A stretch of DNA of 64,000 bases from Crotalaria pallida (GCA_037953625.1 CM075651.1:130600501-130664500), one strand, 5' to 3'; shown: positions 1-13,238, counted from the first letter of the stretch. The notes: generated by a model not told the origin, from the sequence alone. Made by a program: numbers and translations.

Positions 1-6
1 AGTATA

Positions 7-287
7 CTCCCTCCGGCTCAAATTATAAGCAATTCTAACCATTTTTACACTTATTAAGGAGGTTGGTTGATGATATTTAATTTTCTCAAATTTATAAAAA
101 TATAGGTATTTTTGTAAAGTAGTATTGGGAATGAAACAAAAATTAATTAAGATTACAATTTTCTAGAGATGTTTTAGGAAAGTGACATTGGGAATGAAAC
201 AAAATTTAATAAAGTTAATTAGTTTTCCTTATATTTTAAACCAAGAGTAATATGTTTTTTGTTGCTTATAATTCGAGCCGGAGGGAT
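7..287. mobile_element. Stowaway-type MITE (CCGGCTC family)
   Basis: A 281-bp element with terminal inverted repeats CTCCCTCCGGCTC at the left and its imperfect complement at the right, flanked by TA on both sides. The interior is AT-rich with no reading frame. The ends match the element at 52648-52929, so it is one family with at least two copies here. Confidence 0.85.
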
Positions 288-492
288 TAATATATAAGTA
301 TTAAAAAAATGTAATTTTTAAAATTTCCGATAGAGAAAATATCATGGAAATAACAATCAAGCATATTAATTACCACCGGCATTAATTAGCCAATCAAATC
401 AACCGTATATGTCCAAAGCAGACATAAAATATTGACAAGATTTCACTCTGATAGCTATATTATACACCACACTTTGAGCAAAAAACCAAATA

Positions 493-762
493 CTCCTTCC
501 GTCCCTAAATATAAGATCTTTTCGGGAGATTTCACGTCCATTAAGAAAGTAAAATAATTTAGTTAATCATATTTGAAATGTGAACTTTTGATATGTATTT
601 TCAAAATTACCCTATTAATATTATTGGGAATCTAAAAAGTGTTAAATAAATATGGGTATTTGTGAAAAAAAGTAATTAATGATTATTGAAAATTAGCAAA
701 GGGTTTTATAAATAGGGACAATAAAAATATCAAAAATGTCTTATATTTAGGGACAAAAGGAA
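493..762. mobile_element. Stowaway-type MITE (CCGTCCCTAA family)
   Basis: About 270 bp, beginning CTCCTTCCGTCCC and ending in a diverged complement, flanked by TA. The inner repeat (CCCTAAATATAAG and its complement) is well kept. The same family recurs at 12967, 41773 and 52255. It has no coding capacity. Confidence 0.8.
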
Positions 763-2470
763 TAATAGATGGGAAATAACTAGCACTCCAAGACCCCAGT
801 AAGGGTGGCTTTAATGTAGACAAGGATGGTGGCCCTTCAATAAAGGAAAATTGTTTGCAAGATAGAAGATGATGATAAACTTGAACTGATTACTCCAATT
901 AATTGCAATTGTTTAATCAAGTTATAATTCTAGACCAAGTGCTTCTTTATTTATAGGAGTTTCCTTTCGATTAATTATTACTATTATTTTTTTGTCTGTA
1001 TCATAAATATTTTTTAATGAGACAATCTTACTTGAATCCCTCGAATGAATCTTGTCGGACCAGGCAACTGAACGAAGCTTGCTTCTGATACTAAATTAAG
1101 GTTCCATCTCAAAACCAATTGCCACTGAGAAGAGTAACCCAACATTTAAACCATACCACATATAATGAGACAGACAATATGGTATTTCCAACGAAATTAG
1201 ACAGAACTACTGTAAGTGGAAAGCTCTCCCTTGGAGTATTTAATGTAGCTCCATACACAAAACTAGAATGTGAAACCACCCGTTAAGCTGGATCAACCCT
1301 CTATCAGTTGATCCACAAGCTCTGCAGGTATCCTTTCAATTAACTGAAGCCAAACTTCTTGGTAGTCATTTGTGTAGCATGAATTTGCAAGCTAGCAGGC
1401 CCCTCAAAGAACTAGCTTGGATTGTCTTGGATTCGCAGCATTGCATTGTATATCTACTTGTCTAAAATTGACAGGTTAACTATCATGTCTACCTTGGTGA
1501 ACTATCAAGCTGGGAGGCTTCAACATGTGAGCCTTAAATAAAATCAAAGTGGGCATTGGGATTATTCAGGACAGCCTAGTCTTCTCTTGTGGCTCTGATG
1601 AATGATGGAGTTAGCAATATAGCACATTATTTTGTTCTTGAATTTGGTAACATGACTTAAATCTAAATGGCAGCTAGTGATCAAAAGGTGCAAAGGAAAA
1701 ATTTTATCACATAACTGTAAGATCAAGGATGATTTTGGATTCTAAATGTTAAAGATAGAGTGCTAACAGGAGACTGTTAAGCCAACTGTTTCAGAATTGA
1801 TAATGGTGCTTTAGATAAATGATTATACAAGAAAAACTGAAAAAGTAAGGGTGACACATACTATGAAAAATAGGTGAAATCATGCTTCTGATAGAATGGA
1901 AGAGAATTTTTCAGATTAAGAGGTATAAGTGTATAACTCTTGGTTATTAGGGCAATCACAACATGCCTATGATGCAAGGCTTTTTTTTTTCTAGATTCCA
2001 AACCACATTAACCACTGAAATCAGTGGGAAAATTCAATTTTAGTCTGACTTCCAAGCAATGAGTGAATTTGAGGGAATTCCTACTCATAACCAGTAAAAA
2101 GGGCAGTACAAAGGGCCAACAGAAAGACTTTAAATTAAACTTCAAAAAAGATAAGAAAAACTATTGAAGAAAAAAAGCCAGTATTTGCTTGACTTTTGAG
2201 TATAGCAAAATAGTAAAGTTGAGAAAAAAAAAAAGGGACAATATCATAAACCTTGAGCATAGCTTCAAAGATTTGTCCATTCATAAATTTACTACGTGTG
2301 AAACCTTAAAGCTTACAGCCTACAGTTGAGCATTACTCTTAGTGACCGTCCGCCGTGTGATGATTAGTTGAGCCAAAATGCTCATGACAAAACCATGTTC
2401 ACTCTATCAGGATTGTATTCAGAAACGTAATGGTAGCCTAAGGCCAAGCCTTTCACCTTGTTTTCAGTGA
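763..2470. other. Gene-free 3' flank of the methyltransferase gene
   Basis: I see no supportable gene here. The stretch next to 2470 must hold the 3' UTR of the minus-strand methyltransferase gene, but I could not place a polyadenylation signal with confidence. The rest is ordinary AT-rich intergenic sequence. Confidence 0.5.
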
Positions 2471-5400
2471 CTATTGTGTTGATGTGGAATTTGAACCAGT
2501 AACCCAATACTGCTTCACAGCAATCAGTATCTTCTCTGGAACAAGAGGACCATCCTCATGGTCAACCATTTTAGTATCCCATCTCATTCCTCCAATGAGT
2601 TTCTTCACCTTAATTAAGACGTCAACTTCATCACGGAATATCACAGAGCCTTCTGGTCGCAAAATCCGGTCCATCTCAAGAAGAATATCTTCTATATTAC
2701 ATCTGCATTTAATTATCACATCCACTTTTGAGGAACAAGAATGAACATAACTTCTTAAAATGGATACAGAAACAAAACCAAGTGGTTCTCCTAGTGCTAA
2801 TGATGGAAGCCAAATGAACATGCACATTTTATAAGCTCTAAATTGACTGCTGAATAAGATTCAGTGAACAAAACAGCAGTTGAAGCTGCAATAGCACTCT
2901 CAGTAAAATGTGTCACCAGTCACCACCAGCAGTCTAAGACTCCCCGTGGAGCAGCAAAAATAGGCCAACAAGTTACCGAACCAGGGATTCATGACAAGAC
3001 ATAATCGTAATCTACTTCTAAATATTGGTTACATGAAAAGATCCACACTTTTAGACAATGATCAGGGATTGAAATACACATAATCAAGCACAAGTGAAAG
3101 TGTGTTTTTTTTTTTTTTTTTTAAAATTTGGTCTAACCATATGATTACTCAGTTTTGGATTTGAACCCTGGATATATTGCAGGTAAGGTTCACGTGGGGG
3201 GGTCACAGCATTTTAAACCATACAGGATGTACAGACTCACATTAGACTCAGCATAGCCACTGCAGATTCCATTGCAACTCTAAGAGTTGTTTAAGCTAAG
3301 TACCAGAAATAATTTTCAAGGTCAAACTGGCTAAACTAAAATTACGTGCTAATAATACCAAAAAGGCATTGATTAAGAATTGACAAGGGAGTCAAATTTT
3401 AAAATAACAAGTAATTAAATAACCTTATAACCAAAGCAACACTTACTTGTCCTGATAAAGACTAAAGAGACCGTGGCTATGAATAAGGTCGTATGTCCTT
3501 GGATATGTGGAGAAGGCTTCACACCTGGATTAGAAAGGCACAAGTATAAATACATAGGAAAACCATGTGAGGAGGATGTAAGTCGAATACCAAAAATTGT
3601 AAATCTAGTCACAATTCAATACAGGATGGCATATTAATCGGTAGAAGACATCATATCATGATTTTAGAAAATTGTAAATTTATTCAAATAATAGTAAATG
3701 ATTTGGATAGTCACAAGAAGTATTTAAAACCATAAATCAGCTGATCAAGAGCTCTATGAATAAGGTAGGAAGAAGCTAGAAAACCATACCAATCATGATA
3801 GATGCCAATAAGCCCTCGTTCATATATGGCACCCAGAGTTTTTTTCTCAGCTATAGTAGGGACAACATTCATGACCCATAACTTCGGAGATTGAATAGCT
3901 GCAGCAAAACTACCCAATCCAGCATTCATATCCATAATGTTGCGATACCTTCCAGAATCCAGAAGTCTATTGATTTTCTTATAAGCATTTACATGCTTTT
4001 TCCACTTTTTGTTATCATCCTCGAATGTGTCAACCGAAACTCCAGGAATGGCACCATTTGCAATTCTAGGAGGGATGGCATATAGCCTCTGTGGAAATGG
4101 CTTAAGATCTCCACCAGAAGCTTTGGAGTTGGGAGTAATGCAGGCCTCCATTTTCTTATACCTGAAGCCACAAAACAAAGCCATTCCAAGTCAGTACGCC
4201 ATTTATTTCTGAACATAAGTAAAACATTGCTCAGATTTTTAGGTACATACAACGATAGATTAGAAACTTGACTGGTGGTAAGCAATCATAGTTTTTTGAC
4301 AAGCTTTTTCATAATCATATATAAAACATCACAGAAATAACAACTGTATCTTCAAATTTTGGTTCAGGTGGGAGGGGGGAGGATGGCTTCTTCACGAGCA
4401 AATGGGGATAGGTCCATGATTGGTTGATTCCTTATTAATAAAATAACCAATTTTTCCTCATTTTTTTTTTAATTTTTCTCCACAAGTTTTTCTCTCTTCT
4501 GAACCTATTTTCTCCCACCTCTTCAGTTTTATGCACACACATACGTTTGTTATGGCAAGAAGAATATATAAAAGGAACATCAATATTGCAATGTTAAAAT
4601 GCATAATTTCATTAACACTAAAATGAGGGTCATACTAACCAGACATCATCAGGATCTGTTGATTCACAAAATTTTGCACTAGAATCTTCTTGTCTGCTAC
4701 GACATGATTCAGAGTCTATGGTTTTTTGCCAAATTGCGATTTCAGCCTTCTCTGACTTCTTCTCCCAGCAAAGGAGCTTAGCAACCTCTTCAATCTTTCT
4801 TTGTTCTTCTTCAAGATCCTCCTTGGGTCTCTGCCAGGCTTTGTAATTAACCTTCCAATTGATTGGAGGACCCGAAAGAACCCAATAACCACCAGGTCTT
4901 AGAACTCGATCAACTTCCATCATATACATTCCATCTGCAAATGAGCAACCCAAAATGCACATTAAAACAGCTGCTATTACATTGAACTTTCTTATTAACA
5001 GCAAGTGCAATACAGAAAAGAGGATTATTCCTATTCTTTATTTAAAACTCTCACCATTTGCTCCCCAAGGAATCAAGCAGCGAGAACAATGAGCCATGTC
5101 AAAGGCTGCAGATGGATAAGGCGTTTTTATGGTTCCCAGAACACCGATGACAGCAGGCAGACCCCTTTCAAGAGCAAACTGTACTTGTGCCTCATGAGAA
5201 TCCCTTGGTGCAAATGACATGGCAATCACATTTCTACTCCAAAGATATGCACCCCAACTAGCAACCTAAGTAAAACAACCACACTGACATGAAGGACACA
5301 AAAGCTAAAACAAACTAATTTATGGTGCTAATCAAATTAACACGAACAATAATGAATTTGAGATGATAAACATACCCCGCAGCCAGTGTCCAGTGCGGTC

Positions 5401-6014
5401 CTAACTGTCCCATTCTTTATAGGTATAACAGAAGCAATCTGATCAATATATTTGTCTGCACCCTGAGGAAATTGAGTTCCACCACCAGGGAATCTGAACA
5501 CATTTCCCTCATATTGGATCCAGTTCTGAATAGCCTTCTCAACTGTAAGGCTCTTGTAGGGCGCATTCGCAAATGGAACATAATCACGACTCTTCGGCCA
5601 TGGAAATGGAGTCACATACCCTTTGGGTGCTGGGATCAAACAGTGTAACTTCTCTTCCTCAGGGGGACAGTGCCTCTCTCTATAATTCATGTTTTCTCTA
5701 GGAAAGGTCATGGCACGTTGTTGATCTTGGCAGGGAGTGTAATCAGTATAACGAGCATCACAAGGTTCAAACACCTTTGAATCAACTTCATCAATTTTGC
5801 TAACTTCTCCACCATGGTGAGAGTCAAAGCTTAAATTAGGAACTATATTACAATCTGCATCTTTCTTGGTAATCCCCAATGCTATGCTATCTCCCTTTCC
5901 GAAACCACTCCTCTGCCATGCCCCCAATAAATAGAAGAAGCAGCACAGACCAACTACTATAAAGATCTGCACTGAGCTTCTAGTCCTACCATCAGCTGAA
6001 CTTGGTTTTGCCAT
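2471..6014 (-). CDS. Probable S-adenosylmethionine-dependent pectin methyltransferase (PMT/QUASIMODO family)
   Basis: This family comprises type II Golgi membrane proteins thought to methylesterify homogalacturonan using S-adenosylmethionine. Six coding exons, in transcript order: 6014-5376, 5265-5055, 4934-4640, 4161-3790, 3524-3447 and 2702-2471. Their lengths sum to 1,827 nt, giving an uninterrupted 608-residue frame, close to the family's usual 600-620. The start is the ATG at 6014, just after a pyrimidine-rich 5'-UTR acceptor. Residues about 15-34 form a single hydrophobic anchor after a short basic, Ser-rich tail. The SAM motif [14 protein letters not shown] lies near residue 208 and spans the first intron. 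A second motif, MDMNAGLG, is near 458, and the C-terminus carries the family block [11 protein letters not shown]-terminal blocks ([30 protein letters not shown]) resemble Arabidopsis PMT2/PMT14-type proteins, from memory. All introns are GT-AG and no damage is visible, so the gene is likely functional. Confidence 0.93.
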
Positions 6015-7032
6015 GGAGAACCTGAAAAAAAAAAAATCCACTCTTATTCAGAACCACATAAATAGTAAGAATAACAAATCCCCAAGGCTAAGTACAACAT
6101 CATTCACTCAAGATCTAGAACAAAAATCTTAAGTCGGAGTAAATAAATTGCTTTCTATGAATAGATTTTTAATGAATTGTAAGTTCCAATAACCGAAATT
6201 AAGTTTCAATTAATCATGCCTATATATTTTCAATCACTTTCATGATTCATGAAGCAAGTACTATTAGTTTGCAACATGATCTACTCAAGATCCACAACAA
6301 AGAATCTTAAATATCGGTAAAATAATTGCTTCCAGTGAATTGATTTCAACGAATTGCAAGTTCCAATCAACGAAATTAAGCTTCAATGAATCATATCAAT
6401 TTTCTTTCAATCACTTCCATGGAGCAAATATTAGTCTATGACATGCTATAAAAGGAAGAAGAAAAAAAAATGCAGATCAAGGTTCAGATCTGCTCAACAG
6501 TGGGGAACTTAAGCTTCATTTGTAGCACATGTTTCTCTTAGCAACCAAATATGGAAAGCTTATGCATTTTTGTAAAAACTCAACCACAACAACACAAACA
6601 ACAAAAGACAAGACAAAAAACAAAACAAGAAACAAAACAAAAACATGAAGACATTAATGAACTAACCTAGTACTTGGTATATCATATAGGATCTAGCTTT
6701 AGTTATTTAAATTCAATACAATGCAAGATGCACACACAAACAAATTGAGAGTCATAATAAATTAATAAGACTCATTAAGCCTTACTAAATACAATTTACT
6801 TGGGCCACAAAATTACCCTTAAAAAACTAAGCTTTTCATGTGCCCAGAAGGGAAAATAATCAAAAAATAGAGAATTTAATTTGCATGAGGGAGATCTGTT
6901 ACCGAGATCATAAGAAGCTGGGGGGAGCAATGGTCAGAAGAAGATCTGGGATTTCTAAAAGAGGAACACGAGATACAAGAAGAATGGGAGAGAGAGAAAG
7001 GAAAAAAAATCTAGAGGCTTATATATATATAC
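6015..7032 (-). promoter_or_regulatory. 5' leader, 5'-UTR intron and TATA box of the methyltransferase gene
   Basis: On the minus strand a run of T followed by CAG ends at 6022, just upstream of the ATG at 6014, and a donor-like CG|GTAACAG lies at 6903-6901. This predicts an 881-nt 5'-UTR intron (6902-6022). Upstream of the donor, about 6905-7010 is CT-rich leader-like sequence. A run of alternating T and A at 7019-7032 (minus strand) is a plausible TATA box about 25-35 nt before the leader. The transcription start is inferred, not seen. Confidence 0.55.
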
Positions 7033-8400
7033 TACTTTGTAGGAAAAAAAAAAAAAGAATTGGTGTTTTGGTACAGTAGTGTGGATCCAGTAAGAGAAGT
7101 GAGACGTGTCAATGCAAAATCTTTGTCTATATTTAATGAAGTTCCATGAACAACAGCAACGGAATCAGCAAGGAAAAAAAAAAGAAAGGAAAGTGCAATG
7201 AAAACAGTATAATAGGAGAAGTACACTGTTATCTAATTATAATTTTTTAATATTTTCTGTTACATTTTTTTTTCAATTTTATCTGGTAATTTTCTATAAT
7301 ATGTATTCTAGAACATATTTTTTGAAATATTATTTGATAAATTTTATTTTAAAAATTGATGTCCTTATATTGCATACACAACCAAAATATATGACTTATA
7401 GATAGTTTTTTTATTGTTATCATAAATTTGATTTTGGTTTAATGTGATTTGTTTTATTGATATCTCTTTTGATTTTGAAATGTTTAGTTTAGTTTACTTT
7501 TTTTTTTTTGGTTGAGTGGAACAAAATTTTGTAATGTCTAATTTTGACATGTCTAATTTTATATTACCCTATTTTTAATCTCAAGATATTAATTAATTTA
7601 TTTTAAGTGTGGACATGCTCAAGAAAAGATCATAGTTATAACAACTTTACCAAATAAGTGACATGATATCGCAACCTAAATGTAAAAGAAAACGAAACTT
7701 TATATAAGCTAAAAATTAGATGGGAGTCAACATTGAGTAATAGATTAATCATTTCAATCTTTGCCAAATACAAAACTAATTTTATTATTGGAAATTACTA
7801 AAATTAAAATAATCCTATTTTATAGGTGTTAAGGCAAATCATAATTAATAAATGATTAAATTTTTAAGTATAATATCAAGGATTTGAAACTTTATTGTAT
7901 GAGTTAGAGAATTTAATTAGGATGGAACCCGATACTCACTATGATCAAGGTATGTCTTACAACTCATTGAGATACTTACCAATTATCTAATGTTATGATC
8001 CCTCATGTCATCAACATAATTTGAAATAATTTTTGTCTATCCAAGTGGATTGCCCTAGTAGAAAGTGACTGAGACTTCAGGGTTAAAGACTCAAGTCCTA
8101 ATGAGGTAACAATTTCTTGAAGGATTCATACCATTGAGTCAAAGAATTGCACAGTTCGCGGATTTGAAGTGAATTAGTTGTACCACAAAAATGTGTAGCC
8201 CAAACATCACTGGTTTCGAAAAAAATAATTTTTGTCTAGGGTATGAGTTGAATTGTTTCAAATTGTACAAACATTCGATGATGTCAAAGGTTTAATCAAT
8301 ATAACATAGGCAAAAATCTCTTTGATTATCTTTACGGTTAAATAGTTTTCGAAAGTTAGTCAATGAACACAATAATTAATTAAAAAAAGGGTTTTTTAGG
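7033..8400. other. AT-rich intergenic DNA, no gene seen
   Basis: Long A/T runs and short random reading frames only. I see no recognisable coding or structural feature. Confidence 0.5.
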
Positions 8401-8632
8401 TTAAACTACTTATTTGGTCTCTTACCTTATTTTTCAATTTCAAATTGGTCCCTTACGTTTTTTTGGTTTCATATTGGTCCCTTATGTTTCTTTTCGCTGT
8501 CAATTTGATCTCAAAATCACTATTCAAACTGACAGCAAAAAAAAAAACATAAGGGAGCAATATGAAACCAAAAAAGGTAAAGGACCAATTTGAAATTGAA
8601 AAATAAGATAAGGGACCAAATGAGTAATTTAA
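8401..8632. mobile_element. Fold-back element (short spacer inverted repeat)
   Basis: The left arm, from about 8401 (TTAAACTACTTATTTGGTC), and the right arm, ending about 8632, are near-complements over roughly 100 bp with only a short spacer near 8515-8530. The transcript would fold into a long hairpin. It belongs to the common plant repeats built from 'ATTTGGTCCCTTA' phrases. It has no coding capacity. Confidence 0.75.
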
Positions 8633-8796
8633 TACTTTTTTTAATATATGTCTAAGGGCATATGTTGAAATTTTTTTTAAAAGTAAACTTATATGGAAAA
8701 ATGGTAGTACTATATTTAGCACATAAAAAGTTGATATTTTAAGTTTTTTTAATGAGAATTTACTCAATTAAGTAATCTTAACATATATCTTAAGGC

Positions 8797-9928
8797 TAGG
8801 GGTGTAAGTGATCCGGTCCGAGACCGCGAGACCGGTCGGATCGGACCGAAAAATATAATCCGGTCTGGTCTCATGGTCCAGTCCGGTCTCAAAATTTTTT
8901 GACCGTTATTACATGGTCTGGTCCACGGTCTCAATATTTTTGAGACCGTTCAGACCGGACCGGACCGCATACTCAAAAACCTAAACTTAAGTAACACATA
9001 ACCAGTGTTAGACACACAAGCCACAACCCTCACATTCAAAAATCAAAACCTAGCAGCCCTCTAACACACAGCCCTCACTTCTCTCTCTTACCGCCGGCAC
9101 CACTTCTCTCTCCCCACCGGCGTTCGTCTCTCTTCTCTCCCCACTGGCGCCTTCTTCCGTCTTCTCAATCGAAGTCGTCTCGTTCTCCATCGAAGCCTTC
9201 TCTCCCCGCTGGCGCCGTCGTCTCGTTCTCCATCGAAGCCAGTCGTCTTCTTTCTTCTCTATCGAAGCCGTCTCACCTTCGTCGCATCTATCGAAGCCAT
9301 CGCTCGCCGTCTCTGTCGAAGCCACCGTTCGCCAGCCACCGCTCGCCGTCTCTGTCGAAGCCACCGTTCGCCAGCCACCGCTCGCCGTCTCTGTCGAAGC
9401 CACCGTTCGCCAGCCACCGCTCGCCGTCTCTCTCAGCAAGTCAGCATCTCTCAAGTTCTTACTATTTATATCCAGATCTTGCACTAATGAAGTATTACTT
9501 GATTAGTTGATTTTCCAATTAGGTTTTCAATTGGGATTTTCCATTATGCTGTTTGCTGGTTTTTTTTTTTTTTTTTTATAAATAGGGTACTGTATGTTCA
9601 AATAGGGTACTGGATTTTCCCCTTAATTATTTTTTTTAAATAGGGTATTGTATGTTCAAGTAGGGTACTGTTTGCTGTTTGCTGGTGAATTCGTTGTTAT
9701 TTTCCCCTTGGAATCAAGTGCATAGGTGCCATTTTTATTTATTGCCAAGTAATTAGGTCTAAATAGATCGGACCGGACCGGACCGAATGGTCTGGACCGA
9801 CTTCGGTCCGGTCCGGTCTTTGTATATAAAAAATGTTTGGACCGGACCGGACCGGACCATGTAAATTTAATTGGTCCGGTCCCTGATGTCTATCAAAGAC
9901 CGGACCGGACCGGACCGTTACACCCCTA
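8797..9928. mobile_element. Non-autonomous hAT-type element with CCGGTCCGG-rich ends
   Basis: The ends are TAGGGGTGTAA and TTACACCCCTA, 11-bp perfect inverted repeats. The flanks are a perfect 8-bp direct repeat CTTAAGGC at 8789-8796 and 9929-9936, the signature of hAT transposition. Subterminal regions of about 200 bp at each end are packed with CCGGTC/GACCGG motifs. The 1,132-bp element carries no transposase; its GC-rich middle contains a short tandem array (9302-9435). A related element lies in the opposite orientation at 42471-43434. Confidence 0.9.
9302..9435. repeat. 39-bp tandem repeat, three full copies, inside the hAT element
   Basis: Units start at 9302, 9341 and 9380 and are identical, with a partial fourth copy. 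On the minus strand each unit keeps one frame open (13 residues containing GGWRTVAS), so the array gives a spurious-looking open frame. I do not call it a gene. Confidence 0.9.
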
Positions 9929-9936
9929 CTTAAGGC

Positions 9937-10465
9937 ATATATTAGAAAATCCCTTAAAAAAATTAGTTTAATGATCTTTCTAACTAGAAAAAAAAAACTA
10001 TAGAAAAACAACATATGTCTCTTTCACCGCAACGCATGTAAAATTAACATGTGATACTTTATTTGATTTTTATCATAAATCACTTTTAATATAATCACAC
10101 CCATCGACAATCAATAAAGTTAGTTTTTTTTTTTTTTAAGTTGGTTAATTTTTATCATTCCATAAAATCCATACTATAATGGAGTATAACATTACCCTCA
10201 ATTATTTTTAGAGTATTTCATGATTGTTTATTTATCTTAAAACCATCAAACTTTAAATTTAATTTCATTAATTAGGGATTACTGCTTCACATAATTTATT
10301 TTGCTTTAATTTATAAAAAAAATAGATATAAGTAAATTATTAAATAAAAAATAAGAAAAAAAATGAATGTTTCACACAAATTATAAAATAATTTATAAAA
10401 AATATTTACAAAACCTTAGCTTTTAGAATGTAACTTATTATAAACATAAGAGAAAATATTAAATT
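9937..10465. other. AT-rich spacer, no gene seen
   Basis: Simple AT-rich sequence following the hAT element. No feature supported. Confidence 0.5.
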
Positions 10466-10822
10466 TAGGCTAAATTTCTTATTTGGTTGTTTACTTTATT
10501 TTTCGTTATCAAATTGGTATCTTTCATTTTTTTCGGTATTATATTGATCCTTCACATTTTTTTCACTATCAATTTGATTTCTGTGTCACTGTTTAATTCA
10601 CGTGTCAATATCATATTGGTTCACATTTGCATTTACATAGGATACAAATTTGGAGAGAGAAATGACATGTGTGCATATCACATTGATCCCCGTCGTAAGA
10701 TGAACACGGACTCATATATCAAATTAATAGCGAAAAGAAAAGTGAAAGATCAATATTATAATATTAAAAAAAACATTATGAACAATTTTGATAACAAAAA
10801 ATTAAGATAAGAGACTCCAATT
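10466..10822. mobile_element. Diverged fold-back element, same family as 8401-8632
   Basis: Left-arm phrases (CTTATTTGGTTGTTTACTTT and onward) are complemented on the right by sequence ending near 10822, with many mismatches and a longer spacer. It looks like an older copy of the fold-back family at 8401. Confidence 0.55.
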
Positions 10823-11980
10823 TATTATGTCCATATGATTCACTATCACAAAAAGAATTGCAATAGCTAAATAAAGCAAGATTAGTCAGCCATGTACTGC
10901 CATTTGCTGAATCTAAGCCCCCACGAAAAATAAGAAATTCCGCGGTATATTTTAACTAGGATTTTCTTAACCTCAGATCGAGAATAAGAGGTTTAAAATA
11001 ACAATTTTATATTGAAAATTAAAAATTTAATACTTTGGTGATAGTGAACTTCATTTTCCAATATCATTTTACTATTTTTTAGCTTTTTATTCTCAGCCCT
11101 TAGGGCTGAGATTAAGCAAACCCTTTTAACTAATTCAAGATAAAGAAGAGAGGTTCTACCATGCGCACTAGTGAGTTTCAATTTCATTTTGATGCGGTAA
11201 ATGAAGACAGTAAAAAGTGAAACTTGGGCACAATAAAAAAATTGATGACCTGATGGTACCTGCACAATTGGTACGCTAAAAAATTGTATTCAGATCCCTC
11301 TACTATTTTTCACTTTCTTCTTCAATTCTTTTTATTGTTTTCTTTCCCAAACAGAATTGCTTCTCCCCTTCGTGGTTATGCTTCTTCTTTGGTCTCCCAT
11401 CTTCTGCCATCCCAGATTATGCTTCTTTCCTCTTCGTGAGGTAGATGAGCCTTTTTTATTTTTTGTAGCTTTAAGTTTAGTTTTTTTTAATCAATTTTGA
11501 TGTTATCATGTGATTACTCTCTGGTTTTTGGAGATCTTGGCGATGGGGTGTGGAAAGAACAGCGGTGGTGCAATGTGAGTTATTAGCGTTATTGGTTGCT
11601 AATGGAAGCCTTGAGGCTCGATTTGATTGTGCTGGAAGTTTCTGAGTTGTTGTGGTGGTTTCCGGAAGATGCGGTGGTGATGCTGGTGACACGGTTTGGT
11701 GGTGATGCCGGTGGCACGGTTTGTTGTTTGATTGTTTTGCCATTGTCGTTGTCACCGCTGCTGGGGAATTTGGTGTTTCATGCCAAACACGAAGAAGAAG
11801 AACAATGGCTACTTGTTGCCTTTTGATTTAACACAGCTTTTGTGTTTTTTATTTTAATTTTTTTAACAACATTCTACTCTTGTTTTGATAAAAAAATTAC
11901 TATTTTACAATATGATATAAGTCATGTTAAAATTAAAAAATCAATTATTATTATTATTATTATAATTATAATTAGAGAAC
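10823..11980. other. Non-coding stretch with low-complexity frames
   Basis: Contains CT-rich sequence around 11280-11450 and GGT-rich sequence around 11600-11800. Short frames on both strands have skewed composition and no recognisable domain. No gene is supported. An ATT microsatellite lies at about 11944-11960. Confidence 0.45.
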
Positions 11981-12014
11981 CACACCCCGTGCACCGCACG
12001 GGTATAAATGCTAG
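11981..12014 (+). mobile_element. Helitron-like 3' terminus
   Basis: A GC-rich hairpin (CCCGTGC and GCACGGG, 3-nt loop) sits 8 nt upstream of CTAG, followed by T. This is the usual architecture of a plant Helitron 3' end. I could not identify the matching 5' TC end on the same strand upstream. Confidence 0.65.
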
Positions 12015-12199
12015 TAGTGAAAACTATACAGGTTGCTGGTAGTTACTTGTATTATATAGTAATAGTGGACATCAACACGTTGCATGACAGTTTTTTTTTC
12101 CTTTGCAAGTTACTGAAATTGCTATAGCAGTTTAATTTTACATTACAATGTGGAAAAGAGGTGGTAACTTTTTCAATTAGGAAGGGTATAATAGGAATA

Positions 12200-12268
12200 A
12201 CAAAATTATGTACAAAAATTAGTTATAAAACAGTTAAAAAAAAGGTTTTCTTTATATAATAGTATAGA
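12200..12268 (-). mobile_element. Helitron-like 5' terminus, reverse orientation
   Basis: Read on the minus strand from 12268, the sequence begins TCTATACTATTATATAAAG, preceded by A, the typical Helitron 5' end. It matches the plus-strand end at 13603 closely for about 60 bp. Its partner 3' end was not found. Confidence 0.55.
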
Positions 12269-12729
12269 TACTATATGGACATTTGGGTATTTTAATATTA
12301 ATAAAAAAAATGCTAATGCTATCTTCAAATTGAAATAAAAAAAGGATATTTTAATTTTTGAAAATTTAATAAAAAAACAAGGTATTTTAGAATAGTGCAT
12401 TTGGCAATGAAAAAAAGTCGTTACACATTTTAAAAGTAAATATTTGTTACACTTTTTCAAAAGTAGTCCTATAATGCCTTTTTTTTATAAGTCATTTTAT
12501 ATTATCTAGATAACATTAATGTAAATGATGTTTTTTTTCTTTAAATTTAACAACATTAATGTATCCCGGACCAAATGATCATATACAACCAGAGGGAGTA
12601 CTTTTGTTCTATGTATGTTAAACAAAAATAAATATATATTTTTCCTTGTATTTCAAGTCGGACGAAGTAGTATGGAATTATTCTAAGTTTAGGGTTTAGG
12701 GTTAGGGTTTAAAAATATGTAAAAAAATA

Positions 12730-12963
12730 CTCCCTCCGATCCTTAGTATAAAGCTTTTACGTCCATTAAGAAAGTACGTTATTTTAATTAATGGTATTTA
12801 TGATGTAAATTTTGGATATATATTTACAAAAGTACTCTTATTAATATTATTAGAAATCTAAAATGTGTTAAATAAATGGAGGTATTTTGGAAAGAAGTAA
12901 TTAACGACCATCTAAAATTGGTATAGTGTCTTTTAAATATGAACAAAACAAAAGTGTCAAAGG
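12730..12963. mobile_element. Stowaway-type MITE, 3' end missing
   Basis: Begins CTCCCTCCGATCC after TA and follows the family's interior, but runs into the next element without its own right terminal repeat. It is probably truncated by, or arranged head to tail with, the MITE at 12967. Confidence 0.7.
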
Positions 12964-12966
12964 GTA

Positions 12967-13238
12967 CTCCCTCCGTCCCTAATTATAGGAACCCTTTGGG
13001 AGAATTCACGTCTATTAAGAAAGGGAAATAATTTAGTTAATTGTATTGGAAATGTGAACTTTGATATGTATTTTCAAAATTACCCCTATTAATATTAATG
13101 GAAATCCAAAAAGTGTTAAATAAATAAAGGTGTTTGTTGAAAAAAGTAATTAATTCTCGTTGAAAATTGGTAAATGGTCTTATAAATAGGAACAAAATAA
13201 AAATGTCAAAAGGGTCTTATATTTAGGGACGAAGGGAG
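12967..13238. mobile_element. Stowaway-type MITE, complete
   Basis: A 272-bp element with CTCCCTCCGTCCCTAA and its complement at the ends, flanked by TA at 12965-12966 and 13239-13240. Same family as 493-762. Confidence 0.88.

Noticed and set aside
9050..9484. 144-codon minus-strand frame
   Set aside because: Lies wholly in the hAT element and is opened by the 39-bp tandem array; no domain seen.
10993..11826. Short frames on both strands
   Set aside because: Skewed composition, overlapping in several frames, no splice context or domain.
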